From Candidatus Hodarchaeota archaeon (GTDB lineage: Archaea; Asgardarchaeota; Heimdallarchaeia; Hodarchaeales; Hodarchaeaceae): a DNA stretch of 35,742 bases. Each line of letters opens with the position of its first letter. Position 1 is the stretch's first letter. The notes under the pieces are model-generated. The model did not search any database and was not told the DNA's origin. It saw nothing but the letters and a program-made list of their open reading frames with translations. Where the stretch lies: assembly GCA_016840035.1 (NCBI GenBank), contig JAEOTC010000240.1, positions 1 through 35,742 of the forward strand, read 5' to 3'. The position numbers and the translations under genes were made by a program. Positions 32,646 through 35,742 of the stretch are shown in pieces.

Positions 32646-35600
32646 TTATCCAAACTGTTTTCTTAGAAATGCAGCTATACTGCCTCGAGTAAATAGGATT
32701 ACTAGTCCAATTGATCCCATTAATAATAATGAGAAAATAAGTGGCCCATACTGACTCAAGAGATCGTTTTGAGAATCATCTGTGGTTTCTGGGGGATTTA
32801 CCCACTCTAGTATATTTTTGAAGAAAATCAAGTTATCTTCCAAATGTAAGTACTCAAAAAGATTACAGGGAACGATTAACAATTTCATATTTCCTCTTAA
32901 AATGCTCATTAGTGAATATTGACGAGTATCATCCGCTGCCAATGAGATCAAGTGTTCTGAAAACGGAATCATTTGTTCCAGTCTTGGGAAAAACAACTGA
33001 CTCACATTTGATACTAACTGATGTGATGCGATGTTGGAAGTATTACCTTGGTATCTATATCTTGAGATGAAATCTACACCGTAGAAGTAAAGGTATTCAA
33101 GTAGGTGTGCTGATTGAACTGGCCCAAAAATGAGAACTGTTCCACCCGAGATCAAGTATTCAAATAATGCTTTTGTCTGGTTGATGGTCCAACTTCCACT
33201 ATATGGGTTTGTGACAATAACCATTTCTGCTCCCTGTATTGTCCAATTCTCATGTAAATCAATAATTTTTACAATGGAATATTCCGAATATAACTGGTAA
33301 AGTCCGATAATGGAATTTGTTTGGGAAGTGGAAATGAATACTATTGGTGATAAATCAACGATAATGATTTGTGTATCTTCTAATGTTGTTGAATCACTCA
33401 AATGAGCAATCACTTTTAGGACAAATTCACCTTCAACCAAATCTTCCAGAGCAAAATATTGATTAGTGGTTGTCCTAAGAAGAATATCATCGAGAAAGAC
33501 TTCATAATTTTCAAGCGTTTTATTGATTGGTATCAAGGAAAACCAACTCACGACATATTCAGAGGAGTCTACAATTGTTTTATCTCCACCATAGATGTGT
33601 AATCCTTCTTTTGGCCCAGTGGTCGCGAGCTCAAGAATATTTAATAGGAAATTACGACTACTGTTGCTATAAGTGTTAGTGAGACCCCCTGTCATAATGA
33701 GTATTGAACCTAAACTCTCCCTTATTGCACCAATTGGAGTTACGCCATCTGGTGCGTAGATTAACTCAGTAACACCATGTGTTGTGGTTAGATAATAATC
33801 AACATTATAAAAGGCCAGTTCACTTACCCCCTTAAGTAAGGGGTGAACATTCAAAAATCTATTAGTATAAAAGTCGTCATCTTCGGTGTATTCTACTGTT
33901 CCGAATCCGTATCCTGATAACCATTGTGCTAGTTCATTTTCAGGTCGAAATTGGGTTAGAACAACCCAACCACCTGAATTCACATAATCGCTAAGCGCTA
34001 TTAATTCATTTCCAGTCCAAGATCTCCCACTAGGACCAATGACAATTAAATCACATGATAAGAGAGATTCTAATGTTAAATATTCTGGTCGGTCAAGAAT
34101 CCTGATAAGATACCCATGATTCTGATAGATATATAGAATTTGATCTGGATAATATTCACCATGGGAGGTAATGACCCCTATCTGAATAAAATCTGTTGTA
34201 TACACTATTGTTTGGTTAATATAATTACCTGCTCTATCAGTTAACGAAAATTTTAACTTATATTCTCCACTCATCTCAAAGTGTATGTAGATCTGATTAG
34301 GATTATATATATCGATATATAATTGCTCCCATGTGGATGAAAGGGGTCTCTGTAAATACACTTTGGTTGATGATACCCCTGATAAATTATCAGTGATATT
34401 CCAGTAGATGTGACCATATGTGAATGTTATTGTTTCATTTTCAGCAGGAATCAGATCTGTTATTCGAGGAGGGGTAATATCGACTATGAGGTTCTTGGAG
34501 TCAGAGTAACTTGTTGAAGTGTTATCAATTAAGATAACAGTAATTTCATAGATTCCCTCTGTTAGATCAGTAAAATCGATATAAGTAGAGGAAGTGCTGG
34601 TGAAGAAGTCATCATTTACATAGATATCAAAATGATCAACTGTAGTATTTTCCAAATAGTAATTCCAAGAAACACGCTGAGTCAATGAATTTGTTATCAA
34701 CCCCGTATATTTTATTGAGACACCAGATGTTTGACTTTTCACTGCTAAATTAATTAAATTTTCGAGGAATAGTTGTCCCTCATATCGATTGAACATGTCA
34801 TAAGGATCGACATTTATAACAATGAGCGATCCCAACTCATCTATAAGGACACTTGTGGTATATTCTCCACTTTCAGTAGATATTAAAGGAATACTTCCTC
34901 CTTGATTTGTAAAGGAATAGTATGCATCATCGATATATAATGATGCAATACCATTGAAGAGTGGATGGGAAGATAGAAAATTCGTTGTAGTAAAATCACC
35001 CGGTCCTTGATCATTCCTAATTACCCCATAATTGATTTCAAGCCAATTATCTAACATCTCATTGTAGTTACCTCTATATACATACACTAGCCAGCCTCCA
35101 GAGTTAATATAACTCTCAAGTGCATCTAGTTCGACGCCACTCCATGTGTTACTTCCATATTCACCGATAAATACGACATCATATCTTTTTAATACTTCAA
35201 GGGTAAGGGATTCCTGAATATGTGAAACTGAATATCCTCGTTGATATTCATAGTAATCTCTGACACTCCATATTCCATCCTCACCATGAGTCTGAATAAT
35301 ACCAATACTAAAGTAATCAACATGGACACTTATGATATCATCTTTTCTATTTCCTACCCGATCCCACACACTTGTTTTAATTTGCCACTCACCTCTTTCA
35401 AAAAAGTTGATATAACACCAAGTAGTACCATATGGATCTGGATAGGGTTCAATAAATATCTCAATCCACGTATTATTCGACGGGGTGAGAACATATACCT
35501 TTTCTTGACGAACACCAGAAAAAGTATCTACTGAGTCCCAAACAAATTCGATTCGACTTGAATTTATTAACGATCCATTTACTAGATTACGAATAGATAT

Positions 35601-35742
35601 CGTTGGTGCAGTTAAATCTACAAATAAGGATTCACTATCAGTGTACATACTGGTTTCGTTATCATACAGGATCACAGTAAAATTATAGATTCCTTCTGTC
35701 AAACCCAATAACTGAAAGCTTGATTCATTGGTACTACCCACA
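32646..35742 (-). CDS. Large surface protein with repeated Ig-like and amidotransferase-like modules (N-terminus outside the window)
   Basis: At least 1031 residues are visible; the gene begins beyond the window. It consists of repeated units. Each has one or two Ig/FN3-like domains (SWNYYLENTTVDHFDIYV, DLTEGIYEITVILIDN, a DNLSGV or DTFSGV loop) and a Rossmann/glutamine-amidotransferase-like domain: IGIIQTHGEDGIWSV, YDVVFIGEYGSNTWSG, ALESYINSGGWLVYV. This core occurs three times (also GVITSHGEYYPDQ with SDYVNSGGWVVL, and a third with LFEYLISGGTVLIFG). The catalytic Cys of amidotransferases is not seen, so these modules are probably binding or structural. The C-terminus has a TM (YGPLIFSLLLMGSIGLVILF) and a basic tail RKQFG. 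The protein is probably on the cell surface, anchored at its C-terminus. Several N-glycosylation-type NxS/T sequons are present. Confidence 0.75.
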   Translation of the reverse strand, partial: VGSTNESSFQLLGLTEGIYNFTVILYDNETSMYTDSESLFVDLTAPTISIRNLVNGSLINSSRIEFVWDSVDTFSGVRQEKVYVLTPSNNTWIEIFIEPYPDPYGTTWCYINFFERGEWQIKTSVWDRVGNRKDDIISVHVDYFSIGIIQTHGEDGIWSVRDYYEYQRGYSVSHIQESLTLEVLKRYDVVFIGEYGSNTWSGVELDALESYINSGGWLVYVYRGNYNEMLDNWLEINYGVIRNDQGPGDFTTTNFLSSHPLFNGIASLYIDDAYYSFTNQGGSIPLISTESGEYTTSVLIDELGSLIVINVDPYDMFNRYEGQLFLENLINLAVKSQTSGVSIKYTGLITNSLTQRVSWNYYLENTTVDHFDIYVNDDFFTSTSSTYIDFTDLTEGIYEITVILIDNTSTSYSDSKNLIVDITPPRITDLIPAENETITFTYGHIYWNITDNLSGVSSTKVYLQRPLSSTWEQLYIDIYNPNQIYIHFEMSGEYKLKFSLTDRAGNYINQTIVYTTDFIQIGVITSHGEYYPDQILYIYQNHGYLIRILDRPEYLTLESLLSCDLIVIGPSGRSWTGNELIALSDYVNSGGWVVLTQFRPENELAQWLSGYGFGTVEYTEDDDFYTNRFLNVHPLLKGVSELAFYNVDYYLTTTHGVTELIYAPDGVTPIGAIRESLGSILIMTGGLTNTYSNSSRNFLLNILELATTGPKEGLHIYGGDKTIVDSSEYVVSWFSLIPINKTLENYEVFLDDILLRTTTNQYFALEDLVEGEFVLKVIAHLSDSTTLEDTQIIIVDLSPIVFISTSQTNSIIGLYQLYSEYSIVKIIDLHENWTIQGAEMVIVTNPYSGSWTINQTKALFEYLISGGTVLIFGPVQSAHLLEYLYFYGVDFISRYRYQGNTSNIASHQLVSNVSQLFFPRLEQMIPFSEHLISLAADDTRQYSLMSILRGNMKLLIVPCNLFEYLHLEDNLIFFKNILEWVNPPETTDDSQNDLLSQYGPLIFSLLLMGSIGLVILFTRGSIAAFLRKQFG

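Noticed and set aside
1-35742. Insertion sequence, prophage or integrative element
   Set aside because: No transposase, integrase, terminal inverted repeats with target duplications, or phage structural genes are seen; the only decay is the transporter remnant at 31.8-32.5 kb.

Overview
The window looks like chromosome of an AT-rich archaeon, most probably an Asgard archaeon of the Heimdallarchaeia type. Supporting signs are TATA-type promoters with weak, absent or GAGG-type ribosome sites and many TTG/GTG starts, a UbiA enzyme of the ether-lipid type, a Thr-rich/TPGFEF/TM/Arg C-terminal tail (PGF-CTERM / Heimdall-CTERM style) on a solute-binding protein, tandem winged-helix regulators, a longin/roadblock-like domain in a polytopic membrane protein, and a Roc-COR GTPase. 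The lineage is inference: no rRNA or tRNA is present.

Layout. 1-9.8 kb is a peptide/oligopeptide-type ABC transport island: the end of an OppF/DppF-type ATPase, a family 5 substrate-binding protein on the minus strand, a second OppD/F-type ATPase with an N-terminal insertion, and three tandem DppB-type permease paralogues. Small one- or two-TM proteins sit beside the components, and no DppC-type partner is seen. 9.9-15.2 kb holds pyruvate kinase, a polytopic membrane protein ending in a longin-like domain, and a convergent pair made of a thiolase-like protein that lacks the nucleophilic Cys and its DUF35 Zn-ribbon/OB partner. 15.6-19.4 kb holds a UbiA prenyltransferase, a CPBP (CAAX-type) membrane protease with a C-terminal zinc ribbon, and an MFS exporter. 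19.3-24.5 kb holds a Hef-like SF2 helicase, a DinB-fold protein, a short operon (44-aa Pro-tailed peptide, 107-aa protein, degenerate histidine kinase) and a tandem winged-helix regulator. 24.5-26.2 kb has a dimethylarginine dimethylaminohydrolase-type enzyme, a possible small ORF and an iron-sulfur flavoprotein.

The most unusual block is 26.2-31.5 kb. A CARF-winged-helix regulator is divergent from a membrane-anchored transglutaminase-like protein. Between them are three copies of the palindrome ACTT-N3-AAGT. Next comes an 896-aa protein that joins an Mrp/MinD-like ATPase, a Roc GTPase, a COR region and a C-terminal HEPN-like domain (RNNCAH). After it are a second, soluble transglutaminase-like protein on the other strand and an NTF2-like protein. 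I infer a signalling or defence module in which nucleotide-dependent switches may control a HEPN ribonuclease, under a ligand-sensing CARF regulator. This is a hypothesis from domain content and gene order.

The last 4 kb contains decayed transporter fragments (a frameshifted DppB joined to the end of a family 5 binding protein) and the C-terminal >1030 residues of a large surface protein built from repeated Ig-like plus amidotransferase-like modules with a C-terminal membrane anchor.
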